Positions 16,781 through 25,322 of a stretch of DNA of 64,000 nucleotides are shown here, in pieces. This DNA comes from Sphingopyxis sp. OPL5 (GTDB taxonomy: Bacteria > Pseudomonadota > Alphaproteobacteria > Sphingomonadales > Sphingomonadaceae). Every line of letters starts with the position of its first letter. Positions within the stretch are counted from its first letter, which is position 1. The stretch spans positions 806,001 to 870,000 of the forward strand of contig NZ_CP060725.1 in NCBI RefSeq assembly GCF_003797775.2, given 5' to 3'. Position numbers and translations under genes: made by a program. The notes below the pieces were generated by a model. That model searched no databases. It saw nothing but the letters and a program-made list of their open reading frames with translations, and was not told the DNA's origin.

Positions 16781-17158
16781 TTACGAAGCCTTGGCCAGCG
16801 GCATTTCCACGACGTCGGCGCGAACCAGATCGTTGCTGCCCTCGTCGAGCGACGCGCTGGCGGGCTTTACTCCGGCGCCGAACATGCGGGTGCCGAGACC
16901 GACCTCTTTCTGCGTCACGGTCAGCGCGAGATGCGCGTCGGTGAGCAGCTGGCGGACGTCGCCGGCGGCGGCCAGGGCGTGCGCGACTTTCGACATCGCT
17001 TCCTGACCGACGATCGCCGACATGTTGGTGTCGCGGCGCACGGTGGGCAGGGTCGCGGCGAGGTTGGCGATGCGGATCATCACCTCGTCAATGGCGTCTT
17101 CGGCCTGGTGCAATTCGGAAGCGATTTTTTTCGCGCCGGAGAGTCTTTGGTTCAGCAT
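16781..17158 (-). CDS. Hypothetical helical protein
   Basis: A 125-residue protein of unknown function with no signal peptide or membrane helix. It looks mostly helical: the first 60 residues are heptad-like (ASELHQAEDAIDEVMIRIA) and an Ala-rich helix follows. AAGGA lies eight bases before the ATG. It lies between the membrane protein and the LuxR-type gene. Confidence 0.65.
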   Translation of the reverse strand: MLNQRLSGAKKIASELHQAEDAIDEVMIRIANLAATLPTVRRDTNMSAIVGQEAMSKVAHALAAAGDVRQLLTDAHLALTVTQKEVGLGTRMFGAGVKPASASLDEGSNDLVRADVVEMPLAKAS

Positions 17159-17217
17159 TTCTTGGTCCTTGAAAAAAGAATGCTACCGGTTCCCCCCCGC
17201 AGCATTCGGCTCGAACG

Positions 17218-17712
17218 TCAGGTCAACCGACCAAGTCCGACAAGGATCGAGTAGAGAGCGGAGAAGGCCAAAATCGTCACGAATGCGATCAAGATCGGCC
17301 AGATAATCCTTTCCAACAACCCATGCCGATTGATCGGCTGGGACTTGGTCGGAAACGGCAAACCGATATTGAAGATCTGCCGAAACGACCCGTGCCCCGG
17401 GTCGCCTTCGTCGGCGGGCAGGGAATCGGAAAGGTTAACCGGTTGATATGTCAAAGGCTGATAAGGGGTAACATCTTCGAAGACACCGTTACGAGCCAAT
17501 ATCGTTGCGGCCTCTACCCTGTTAGAAACGTTGAGTTTTTTTAGAGACCTTCGCACGCGTTCGTCGACCGTGTGCGGCGACACGTTCATCAGCCGCGCGA
17601 TCTCCTTGGAATTTTTATGCTCGAAAACATGCCGCAGCGTTTCGATTTGCGCGGCAGACAGCAGGCTGATGTAATTGTCAGGATCGCCTTGCACGGGTCG
17701 GGAATAGTACAT
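17218..17712 (-). CDS. LuxR-type HTH protein with C-terminal membrane anchor
   Basis: The 164 residues have the GerE/LuxR DNA-binding domain at the N-terminus (about 16-76, including NSKEIARLMNVSPHTVDERV), a Pro-rich linker (about 80-130), and one hydrophobic helix near 136-160. There is no receiver or autoinducer domain. The layout implies a regulator held at the inner membrane through its C-terminus. It is probably the first gene of the leftward group that ends with the MarR-type gene. Confidence 0.78.
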   Translation of the reverse strand: MYYSRPVQGDPDNYISLLSAAQIETLRHVFEHKNSKEIARLMNVSPHTVDERVRRSLKKLNVSNRVEAATILARNGVFEDVTPYQPLTYQPVNLSDSLPADEGDPGHGSFRQIFNIGLPFPTKSQPINRHGLLERIIWPILIAFVTILAFSALYSILVGLGRLT

Positions 17713-17881
17713 CTCGAGTCGAAAGCAAGCTGGCTAACTAGGTGTTAACGCTGTGGCGCGCGCATGCGGCGACCGCACCGGCGGCCCGGCGATGCCGCCG
17801 TCCTGTTTCGACAAGATGTCAAATCGCTTCATTCTAGTCTCCGCTCGCTGTTGTGCTCATCGGCGGAAGCCGACCCGATTT

Positions 17882-18856
17882 TTATCTATGCCCCGCTGAA
17901 TCACGAAGGGCGACCGAACGCAAGCCCGTTGTGACACCGGGTGTCCCGCGTTGCGCCGCCCGGACGGCGAGCAAAATAGCGCCAAGCGGCCCGGCATCCT
18001 GCTTCAGCGCCGGCGGAGCGACGATACACGACAATGCCGTAAGGTCATAATCGGCGATATAGATCACCAGTCTTTCGGCGGCGAGGATCGCGGCGCGCGC
18101 CACCACATCAGGCTGGCCGAGGGCGACGCTGCCGCCGACGATGATGCGGTCTGGCGACAGGGCGAGCATCAGCACGGCAAGGAGTTCGGCGAGGTCGGAC
18201 GCGACCGCCGCCCAACCCGGATCGGCCGGATCGACGGTCGCGGGATCGCGCCCGAAGCGCGCGCGTAGCGCCGGCCCGCTCAGCAGCCCCTCGACGCAAT
18301 CGCGGTGGAAGTGACAGGCGCCGACGAAACCATCGCCCGCGGCGCGGCGCAGCGACATATGCCCGATTTCGGGGTGAAGGCGCCCGGTCACCGGCTGACC
18401 GTTCACGATCACCCCGCCGCCGACGCCGGTGCCGATGGTCAGATAGACGATCGTCCTGCAGCCGCGCCCGGCGCCGAACTCGGCCTCGGCGATCCCGGCG
18501 CCGTTGACGTCGGTATCGAGCGCCACCGGACTGGCGAAACGCGAGGCGAAAGGGGCGACGACGCGCGCACCGGTCCAGCCGGGCTTCGGGGTGTCGAGGA
18601 TCGTGCCATAGTCGGGCGCGGCAGGGTCGACGCGGATGGGGCCGAAACTGGCGATCCCGATCGCCGCGATCGGCGCCTGCCGGTCCCATGCGGCGACGAT
18701 ATCGACCGCGGCGCTCAGCGTTTCGTCGGGGCTCGTGGTCGCAAGGCTGCGCTGGTCGACGATGTCGAGCCCGTCGGCGAGGGTCACGACGACCTTCGTC
18801 CCGCCCAGTTCGACCCCGGCGAAACGGCCGGCCGGCGCGGGTGCGGTCGTCGTCAT
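17882..18856 (-). CDS. ROK-family sugar kinase, fructokinase-like
   Basis: Phosphorylates a hexose with ATP. The 324 residues have the ATP motif GVELGGTKVVV near 14-24, the ROK catalytic region LDTDVNGAGIAEAEFG, and the zinc cluster from HPEIGHM to CHFHRDCVEGLLSGPAL, which is typical of fructokinases and related ROK enzymes. The ATG overlaps the GntR gene by four bases, so the regulator and kinase are cotranscribed. Glucokinase or another hexokinase is possible. The 169 bp beyond its end up to the LuxR gene holds only that gene's upstream region and no clear element. Confidence 0.82.
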   Translation of the reverse strand: MTTTAPAPAGRFAGVELGGTKVVVTLADGLDIVDQRSLATTSPDETLSAAVDIVAAWDRQAPIAAIGIASFGPIRVDPAAPDYGTILDTPKPGWTGARVVAPFASRFASPVALDTDVNGAGIAEAEFGAGRGCRTIVYLTIGTGVGGGVIVNGQPVTGRLHPEIGHMSLRRAAGDGFVGACHFHRDCVEGLLSGPALRARFGRDPATVDPADPGWAAVASDLAELLAVLMLALSPDRIIVGGSVALGQPDVVARAAILAAERLVIYIADYDLTALSCIVAPPALKQDAGPLGAILLAVRAAQRGTPGVTTGLRSVALRDSAGHR

Positions 18857-19566
18857 CGGGCGTCGCGCAGCCGCTCGCCGACCGAATTGGCGAAATGCCG
18901 CTCCATCGCGGCCCGCGCCCGCGCCGGCTCGCGCGCCGCGATCGCATCGGCGACCTCGTGGTGGAGGGTCAGCGATTCGGCGCGCTCTTCGGGCAGCGCA
19001 CGCTCCTGCCAGGCGCGCGGGACGGCGCGCGCCATCATTTCCTCGAACGAACAGATGATCTGGTAGAACAGCGGATTGCCGCTCGCGGCGGCGATCACCT
19101 GATGGAATTCGGTATCGGCGGCGGTGTGCGCGCCCTCGTCCCGATCGACCGCAAGGCGGTGTGCGGCGGCCGATATCGCGCGCGCCTGATCGTCGCTGCG
19201 GTTGAGCGCGGCGAGTTCGGCGGTGCGCAGTTCGAGCGTGCGGCGCACGTCCCAGACGTCAGCGAGGCTGACCTGCGCGGTGTTGATCGCATGGCCCAGC
19301 GATGCCGCCATCGCCGACCCGTCGATCGCGCCGACGCGCGGGCGGCGGCCGTTGCCGACATCGACGAGGCGGAGCGCCGCGAGCGCCCCGAACGCCTCGC
19401 GCATCACCGGGCGGCTGACCCCCATTTGCGCGGCGAAGCTCCCCTCGCCCGGCAAGCTGTCGCCGACTTTCAGGTCGTGGGTGCGGATATGATCGCGCAC
19501 CATCTCCATCGCGCGCTCGACGAGCGATCGGCTCGCGGTCGCATCGATCGCGGCAACGCGGCTCAT
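18853..19566 (-). CDS. GntR-family regulator (FadR/FCD subgroup)
   Basis: A 237-residue repressor-type protein. The N-terminal winged helix (about 10-80) contains GEGSFAAQMGVSRPVMREAF, and the C-terminal helical FCD ligand domain (about 90-230) has the metal-type histidines of TEFHQVIAAASGN and of LHHEVADAI. It is the middle gene of the AraC-GntR-ROK set and probably governs the kinase. The inverted repeat at 20343-20383 is a candidate operator. Confidence 0.85.
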   Translation of the reverse strand: MSRVAAIDATASRSLVERAMEMVRDHIRTHDLKVGDSLPGEGSFAAQMGVSRPVMREAFGALAALRLVDVGNGRRPRVGAIDGSAMAASLGHAINTAQVSLADVWDVRRTLELRTAELAALNRSDDQARAISAAAHRLAVDRDEGAHTAADTEFHQVIAAASGNPLFYQIICSFEEMMARAVPRAWQERALPEERAESLTLHHEVADAIAAREPARARAAMERHFANSVGERLRDAR

Positions 19567-20318
19567 GCCGCGACGCCGATACGGCGCATCGCGGTCGGCG
19601 CCATGCCGAACCGGCGCGAAAAGGCGCGGGTGAAGCTGGCGTTGTTGAGATAGCCGCAGCGATAGCCGATGCTCGCCACCGGCAGGTCGCTTGCCGCGAG
19701 CATCTGCCGCGCCTGGCGCAGCCGCCGTTCGCTCAGCGCCTCGGCGACGGTGCAGCGATAGAGTTCGCGAAAGCCGCGCGTCAGCTTGTCGCGGTTGAGG
19801 CCGCAGCTCTTCGCGATATCGTCAATGGTCAGTTTTTCGTGCCAACGTTCGTCGACGATCCGCCGCGCCGCGGCGATGCGCGCGATGTCGCTTTCGCACA
19901 GGCTCGGCTGGCCATCGACCGGCACCATGCGCCCTGCGGCGAGCGCGGCGAAAAACTGGCAGAGCAGTTCGAGCGAGCGCGCGAGGCGCAGCGTGTCGGC
20001 GGCGCGCGGATCGCTGTCGGGCGCGACGATCGACTGGCCGAGCCCGCGCAGATCCGACGGCAGATACCAGCGCGCGGCAGGATCGGGCAGGTCGCCGAAC
20101 AGGCGGCGGCACGCGGCGCGCGACACCGCGAAGATCAGCAGATGATCGTCGGCGACGGCATCGAGTTCGGCGAGAGCGAGCGTGCTGACCACCGGTTCCT
20201 GCACCCCGCCAAAACCGAGCAGCAGCGCGTCGGACGGCAAGTGGCGGCGATCGCAGCCCCCCGGCCCGACAAAACTCGTCATGTCCTGCGAAACGATCAC
20301 CACATGCTTCGACGTCAT
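19563..20318 (-). CDS. AraC-family transcriptional regulator
   Basis: The 251 residues have two HTH motifs at the C-terminus (about 155-245): KLTIDDIAKSCGLNRDKLTR and the AraC signature ASIGYRCGYLNNASFTRAF. The N-terminal 145 residues are an unassigned sensing domain. It starts after an inverted repeat and its stop overlaps the GntR start (ATGA). Two regulators and one kinase in a row suggest a tightly controlled sugar input. Confidence 0.85.
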   Translation of the reverse strand: MTSKHVVIVSQDMTSFVGPGGCDRRHLPSDALLLGFGGVQEPVVSTLALAELDAVADDHLLIFAVSRAACRRLFGDLPDPAARWYLPSDLRGLGQSIVAPDSDPRAADTLRLARSLELLCQFFAALAAGRMVPVDGQPSLCESDIARIAAARRIVDERWHEKLTIDDIAKSCGLNRDKLTRGFRELYRCTVAEALSERRLRQARQMLAASDLPVASIGYRCGYLNNASFTRAFSRRFGMAPTAMRRIGVAA

Positions 20319-20342
20319 GGCTGTTCTCCCATGCGTCGTTTA

Positions 20343-20383
20343 AACCTGTCAGACAGCTCTTGGCAACAGCTGTATGACAGGTT
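20343..20383. promoter_or_regulatory. Inverted repeat, candidate operator of the AraC-GntR-ROK genes
   Basis: AACCTGTCAGACAGCT (20343-20358) and AGCTGTATGACAGGTT (20368-20383) are reverse complements with one mismatch. Each arm holds a near-palindrome, CTGTCAGACAG and CTGTATGACAG, with centres 24 bp apart. The form fits GntR/FCD operators (TGT-N3-ACA). It lies 25 bp upstream of the AraC-type gene. Confidence 0.55.
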
Positions 20384-20393
20384 GGCCGCGCGC

Positions 20394-21299
20394 TTAGCTG
20401 GCCCCCGCCATCGCCGCGTCGGCACTCGCGACTTCGCGTTCGGCCTGGGTGAAGCCGTAAGCGGGAACAATCGCGCCGTCGCGGTCGATCACGCGCGGCA
20501 GTTCGGCGATCAGCCGCTGGCCCGCATCGGCACCGGCGCCGATATGGAGCCCCTGCGACAGCGTGACGTCGGCCACTGCGAAATGTCCTGCCCCGGCACA
20601 CAGGATCATACGGGTCGGCGCATCGTCGGCGACGAGCGGCAGCAGCGCCGGGCTGACCAGTGCCGGGTCGAGCGCAGCGAGGCTCGCGTCCGACAGCACG
20701 CCATGGGTCATCTGCGTCGCCGCGGTCGGCGCCAGTGCATTGACGCGGATGCCATATTTCTCGCCCTCGATCGCCAGCGTCTGCATCAACCCGACGAGCG
20801 CCATCTTCGCGGCGCCATAATTGGCCTGGCCGAAATTGCCCCACAGTCCCGACGACGAGGTGGTCATGACGATGCGGCCATATTGCTGCGCGCGCATCAC
20901 CTCCCACACCGCCTTGCAGCAGATCGCGGCGCCGATCAGATGGACGTCGATCACGGTGCGGAAATCGTCGAGGCTCATCTTGGCGAAGCTCTTGTCGCGC
21001 AGGATGCCGGCGTTGTTAATGAGGATGTCGACGCGGCCCCATTGGTCGAGCACCTGCCGCACCATCGCCTCGACCGCCGCTTCGTCGGTGACCGAGGCCG
21101 CGACCGCGAGCGCGGTGCCGCCGCCCTGCTCGATTTCGCGCACCACCGCCTGCGCCGGTTCGATCGCAAGATCGTTGACGACGACGGCTGCGCCCTGGCT
21201 CGCCAGATACAGCGCGTGCGCGCGGCCGAGTCCGCCGCCCGCGCCGGTCACGATCGCCACCCGGCCGCCGAGCGGCAAATCCGATCCCGATGTCGTCAT
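20394..21299 (-). CDS. Short-chain dehydrogenase/reductase, 17beta-HSD4/MFE-2-like
   Basis: NAD(P)-dependent oxidoreductase. The 301 residues have the cofactor motif TGAGGGLGRAHA, NNAG, the catalytic Tyr and Lys in NYGAAKMALVG, and a 60-residue tail beyond the usual SDR length. The sequence resembles the hydroxyacyl-CoA dehydrogenase part of multifunctional beta-oxidation enzymes (inference). I chose ATG at 21299, with AAGGAG eight bases upstream, rather than one seven codons earlier. It lies 87 bp after the TetR gene. Confidence 0.83.
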   Translation of the reverse strand: MTTSGSDLPLGGRVAIVTGAGGGLGRAHALYLASQGAAVVVNDLAIEPAQAVVREIEQGGGTALAVAASVTDEAAVEAMVRQVLDQWGRVDILINNAGILRDKSFAKMSLDDFRTVIDVHLIGAAICCKAVWEVMRAQQYGRIVMTTSSSGLWGNFGQANYGAAKMALVGLMQTLAIEGEKYGIRVNALAPTAATQMTHGVLSDASLAALDPALVSPALLPLVADDAPTRMILCAGAGHFAVADVTLSQGLHIGAGADAGQRLIAELPRVIDRDGAIVPAYGFTQAEREVASADAAMAGAS

Positions 21300-21386
21300 C
21301 CTGAGAACTCCTTCATTCACTCTCTAGTTAGTTAATATCTTTCGCAGCGAAGCTTTGGCGTGACGCGTGCCCCCCCCGCTCCCGCC

Positions 21387-22130
21387 TCAGGCCGTCTTGT
21401 GGCAGATCTGCAGGAAGCCCGCGGCCATGAACGAGGCCATGCGCGCCTTGATCGCTTCGAAATCCTCGGACTTGCAGACCCCACCCGACAATTTGTCGAT
21501 GCGTCCCGTCCGCGCCAGCGTGACCATCAGCGCGCCGGTGACGAAGTGATAGCCCCAGAAGATGTCGCGCTCGGCGCAATCGGGCAGCGCTTTCTTGAGC
21601 AGGTCGATCAGCCGCAGCACCACGGGGTCGAAATGGCTGTCCATCAAATCGGCGCCCCATTCGGGGGTGTTGGCGACCAGCGCGCCGAGCGCGCCGTAAT
21701 TTTTCCAGCCCTCGCCGCCATGGATATAGAGGTCGAGGTCGGTGTCGAGAAAGGCATGAAGCGCGCCTTCGACGGTCGGTTTGTCGCCCGCCAGTTTCTC
21801 ATAATCGTCGAGCGCCTGCATCCGCCGCTCGCTGGTCACCACCGCACGGCGCGCGAAGACCGCGTCGAACAGGCTCTTCTTGTCCGCGAAATAATAGTTG
21901 AGCAGCGTGTGGTGGACCCCGACGCGCTTGGCGACGTCCTTCAGCGTGACGCCGTGCAGACCGTGCTTCGAGAAAAGATATTCGGCCTCGTCGAGCATCT
22001 GCTCGATCGTTTCGGCGCGCTGTTCGGCCTTGGTCGACCGCCGACGCGTTTTTGGCTCGTCTGCCACTGGCACCACTTCCGATCCCTGTTCCCCGGCGCC
22101 CCGCGCCGCAGTCCGCTCAACCCGCTCCAT
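21387..22130 (-). CDS. TetR-family transcriptional regulator
   Basis: The 247 residues carry the TetR HTH (GVTLKDVAKRVGVHHTLLNY followed by YFADKKSLFDAV) at about 57-90 and a helical ligand domain. ATG at 22130 is preceded by GGAACGAG and lies 14 bases inside the ligase gene, so the two are coupled. The ligand is unknown; the neighbours suggest an acyl-CoA or a carboxylic acid. Confidence 0.85.
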   Translation of the reverse strand: MERVERTAARGAGEQGSEVVPVADEPKTRRRSTKAEQRAETIEQMLDEAEYLFSKHGLHGVTLKDVAKRVGVHHTLLNYYFADKKSLFDAVFARRAVVTSERRMQALDDYEKLAGDKPTVEGALHAFLDTDLDLYIHGGEGWKNYGALGALVANTPEWGADLMDSHFDPVVLRLIDLLKKALPDCAERDIFWGYHFVTGALMVTLARTGRIDKLSGGVCKSEDFEAIKARMASFMAAGFLQICHKTA

Positions 22131-23700
22131 GCTCGTTCCGCAAGCGAATCTTATCGATTTTTCCGGTCGGCGCCAGCGGCATGGCGGCGAGCCGCACCAC
22201 CGCATCGGGAATCCACCAGGGCGCGACACGCCCCGCGAGCGGCGCGAGCAGCGCGGCGTCGTCGATCTCCTCGCCGCCGCGCATCTCGACCAGCAGCACC
22301 GGGCGCTCGCCCCATTTGGCGTCCTGCCGCCCGATCACGGCGGCGAGCGACACCTGCGGCAAGGCCCCGACCACCGCCTCGATCTCGGCGGGGTTGATCC
22401 ATTCGCCACCAGACTTGATCAGATCCTTGGCGCGGCCGGTGATGATCAGATTGCCGCGCGCGTCGATGCGCGCGAGGTCGCCGGTCGGGAACCAGCCCTC
22501 GGCATCGGTCGCGGGCGCCTCCTGGCCGAAATAGCGGTCGACTACCGACGCGCCGCGTACGTACAAATGTCCCTCGCCGCCGCGCTGTTCGGGAAGCGGC
22601 GTGCCGCCTGCATCGGTCAGCCGCAGGTCGACGCCGATCGCCGGCCGCCCCGACACCGCCGCGCTGCGTTGCGGATCGTCGGGCGGCGCGATGACGCCGA
22701 GCGGCGACAATTCGGTCATGCCCCAGCTCGTCTGGATGGTGACGCCGAGCCGGCTTTCGAGCCGCTCCATCAGCGCGGGCGCCATCGGCGCGCCGCCGAC
22801 GATGAGGCGTTTGAGCGTCGGCAGTTCGCCACCCACCGCCTCGAGATGTTCGACCAGCCCCAGCCAAACCGTCGGCACCCCGACCCCGATCGTCACCCCC
22901 TCGGCGGCGATCAACCGCGCGAGGCTGGCGCCGTCGGCCTGACGACCCGGCAGCACCAGCTTGCCGCCGACCGCAGGGAGCGCAAAGGGCAGCCCCCAGG
23001 CATTGGCGTGGAACATCGGTACCACCGCGAGCACCGCGTCGCGGCTGGTGAAGGCCATGACATCGGCCTGCAGGCTGCGCAGCGTGTGCAGAAAGCTGCC
23101 GCGATGCGTGTAGGTCACGCCCTTCGGCGCGCCGGTGGTGCCCGAGGTGAAGCAGAGTCCGGCGGGTGCCGTCTCGGCGAAATCGCCCCAGACGGCGCCA
23201 CCTGGCGCGTCAGCGATCAGGCTTTCGAGTTTGGTTACCGGGACGTTCGCGCCGCCCTCGCCTGCCGGGCCATCGATCAGCAAGATGCGCTCGATCGCCG
23301 GCGCGCGCTCGGCGATCAGCTTGGCCAGCGGTAGCAGGTCGGCGCTTGCGACGAGAATCTTCGCGCCCGACTGCACCGCCATCGATGCGAGCTGCGGCCC
23401 GGTGAGGCGCGGGTTGAGCGTGTGGCACACCGCCCCCATGCCCATCACCGCAAACCAGAGCTCGACATGCGCCGAGCTGTTCCACGCCAGCGTCGCGACG
23501 CGGTCGCCCTGCCCGATCCCGACACCATCGAGCAGCGACGAGATCGCCAGACTGCGGGTGCGGAGCGCGGCGTAAGTGACACGACCGATGCTGCCGTCGT
23601 CGCGCGCGCTCACCACCTCGGCCTCGCCATGCCAGCGCGCGGCATGGTCGAGGAAGCGGTTCAGCGTCAGCGGATAATCCTGCATGCTCCCGTCGATCAT
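22117..23700 (-). CDS. Acyl-CoA synthetase (AMP-forming, FadD/AlkK-like)
   Basis: Activates a carboxylic acid to its CoA thioester through an acyl-AMP. The 527 residues have the adenylation motifs CFTSGTTGAPKGVTYTHRG, TSWGMTELSP, GWFPTGDLA and the C-terminal GRAKDLIKSGGEWI, plus PTGKIDKIRLR near the end with the catalytic Lys. ATG at 23700 overlaps the esterase stop (ATGA). Context suggests the substrate is an acid freed by the adjacent esterase. Confidence 0.9.
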   Translation of the reverse strand: MIDGSMQDYPLTLNRFLDHAARWHGEAEVVSARDDGSIGRVTYAALRTRSLAISSLLDGVGIGQGDRVATLAWNSSAHVELWFAVMGMGAVCHTLNPRLTGPQLASMAVQSGAKILVASADLLPLAKLIAERAPAIERILLIDGPAGEGGANVPVTKLESLIADAPGGAVWGDFAETAPAGLCFTSGTTGAPKGVTYTHRGSFLHTLRSLQADVMAFTSRDAVLAVVPMFHANAWGLPFALPAVGGKLVLPGRQADGASLARLIAAEGVTIGVGVPTVWLGLVEHLEAVGGELPTLKRLIVGGAPMAPALMERLESRLGVTIQTSWGMTELSPLGVIAPPDDPQRSAAVSGRPAIGVDLRLTDAGGTPLPEQRGGEGHLYVRGASVVDRYFGQEAPATDAEGWFPTGDLARIDARGNLIITGRAKDLIKSGGEWINPAEIEAVVGALPQVSLAAVIGRQDAKWGERPVLLVEMRGGEEIDDAALLAPLAGRVAPWWIPDAVVRLAAMPLAPTGKIDKIRLRNEHGAG

Positions 23701-25322
23701 GGACAGTCGGCGCCCTTCGCGAGCACCGGCGACAATATGCCGGTGTTCCAGTTCCACGGCAGGTTGCCCGCGGCGCGGCGGCGGCACATCGCCGCCTCGT
23801 GCAGCGCATACATGCCGGGCATCAGCCTCGCGCCGGGGCGCGGCACATCGGCGAAAGCGAGGAAGGCGGCGTCCTGGCCATAGGGCCGCCAGACCGCCTG
23901 CCCCGCCGCCTCGGGCTTGCCGGTCTTCGCAAAGGACACCCAATAATCGCCCATCGCGGCGGCAAAGCGCTTTTCGGCGACCGTGTCGGGGATTTTCGGC
24001 CAATAGGGCGGCGTGTCGGTCGCGGTGCCGAACACATAAGGGATTTCGGCGGCGTGGAAGCCGTGCAGCCCCGCCTCGCTCGTCGCCGGATAGCCATGGT
24101 CGAACAAATAGAGATAGGCGTTCTGGCCGAGCGCACTCTGCTTGACCGCGAGCCGCTCGGACGTCCAGCCATAGAGCGCGTCGCGCGTGGTCGCGATCAC
24201 CGCTTCGTTCAGGTCCTTGGCGGGATAGAGCTTGAGCCAGCCATCGGCGAGATCGCCATAACGCTCGCGGATCGCCGCCTCATAGACCGCAGCACTCGCG
24301 GGCGCCGGCGGCGCGAGCATACGCAGCGAGCGGATTTCGCCGATGTTGAATCCCGCGATCATCGGCACCGGCGCCTGCTCGCCGCGGTCGAAACTGTCGA
24401 CGAGTTGGCGCGGCAGAATCTTGCCGTCGATGGTGCCCCAGGGGAAATAGCCCGCCTTGAGCGCGCCGTCGTTGAGCGTGGTCGCATCCATCGCGCGCAG
24501 CGCCGCGACGTCGGTGGCGCCGAGCGCCGCAGCGACCTTGGCCCCCATGGTCTCGGCCGGGATTTCGCCGTGCTGCGCCCCGCGGAGCGACGGGGTCGAG
24601 ATCATATAGGCGCTCTGCGCGATGGCCTTGTGAAAGAGGCCGCGCGCTTTGGGCGCGGTCATCAGATACATCACGCTGAGCGCGCCCGCGGACTCGCCCG
24701 CGATCGTGACATTGTTCGCGTCGCCGCCAAAGGCGCCGATATTGGCCTTCACCCATCCGAGCGCCGCGATCTGGTCGAGCAGGCCGTAATTGCCCGACAC
24801 GCCGTCGGGCGATTCCTTGCTGAGGTCGGGATGCGCCATATAGCCGAGCGCGCCGAGCCGATAGTTGATCGACACGATAATCGCGCCGCGCGCGGCGAGC
24901 TTCGCGCCGTCGTACATCGCCTCATGGCTGTAGCCGTTGGTCAGCGCGCCGCCGTGGATCCACACGATCACCGGCGCGTCCTTGGCCGCCTCGGGCGCCC
25001 AGATGTTGAGCGTCAGACAGTCTTCAGAGGCCTTGGCAGGCGGGTTGGTATAGATGCCGATCGCGGTCGGGCGCGGCTGGATGCACGCCGCGCCGAAGCT
25101 CTGCGCCTTGCGCACCCCCTGCCACGCGGGCAGCGCGACCGGCGGCTTCCAGCGCAGCGGGCCGACCGGCGGCTGGGCGAAGGGGATGCCCTTGAATATC
25201 CGGACCTTGCCTACCGCCTTGCCCTCGACCGATCCGGCGGGGGCGTCGACCACCGGCGCGGCGGCGACGGCGGGCGTCGCCACCAGCATCGCGGCGGCGA
25301 GCAGCGTAGTTGTCTTTTTCAT
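23697..25322 (-). CDS. Secreted type-B carboxylesterase
   Basis: Hydrolyses a carboxylic ester, probably in the periplasm. The 541 residues begin with a signal peptide (about 1-22, ending AVAAA). They carry SEDCLTLNIWAP, the oxyanion motif WIHGGAL, and the nucleophile elbow GESAG with Ser211. ATG at 25322 overlaps the MFS gene stop (ATGA), and its own stop overlaps the ligase start, giving an MFS-esterase-ligase chain. Confidence 0.9.
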   Translation of the reverse strand: MKKTTTLLAAAMLVATPAVAAAPVVDAPAGSVEGKAVGKVRIFKGIPFAQPPVGPLRWKPPVALPAWQGVRKAQSFGAACIQPRPTAIGIYTNPPAKASEDCLTLNIWAPEAAKDAPVIVWIHGGALTNGYSHEAMYDGAKLAARGAIIVSINYRLGALGYMAHPDLSKESPDGVSGNYGLLDQIAALGWVKANIGAFGGDANNVTIAGESAGALSVMYLMTAPKARGLFHKAIAQSAYMISTPSLRGAQHGEIPAETMGAKVAAALGATDVAALRAMDATTLNDGALKAGYFPWGTIDGKILPRQLVDSFDRGEQAPVPMIAGFNIGEIRSLRMLAPPAPASAAVYEAAIRERYGDLADGWLKLYPAKDLNEAVIATTRDALYGWTSERLAVKQSALGQNAYLYLFDHGYPATSEAGLHGFHAAEIPYVFGTATDTPPYWPKIPDTVAEKRFAAAMGDYWVSFAKTGKPEAAGQAVWRPYGQDAAFLAFADVPRPGARLMPGMYALHEAAMCRRRAAGNLPWNWNTGILSPVLAKGADCP

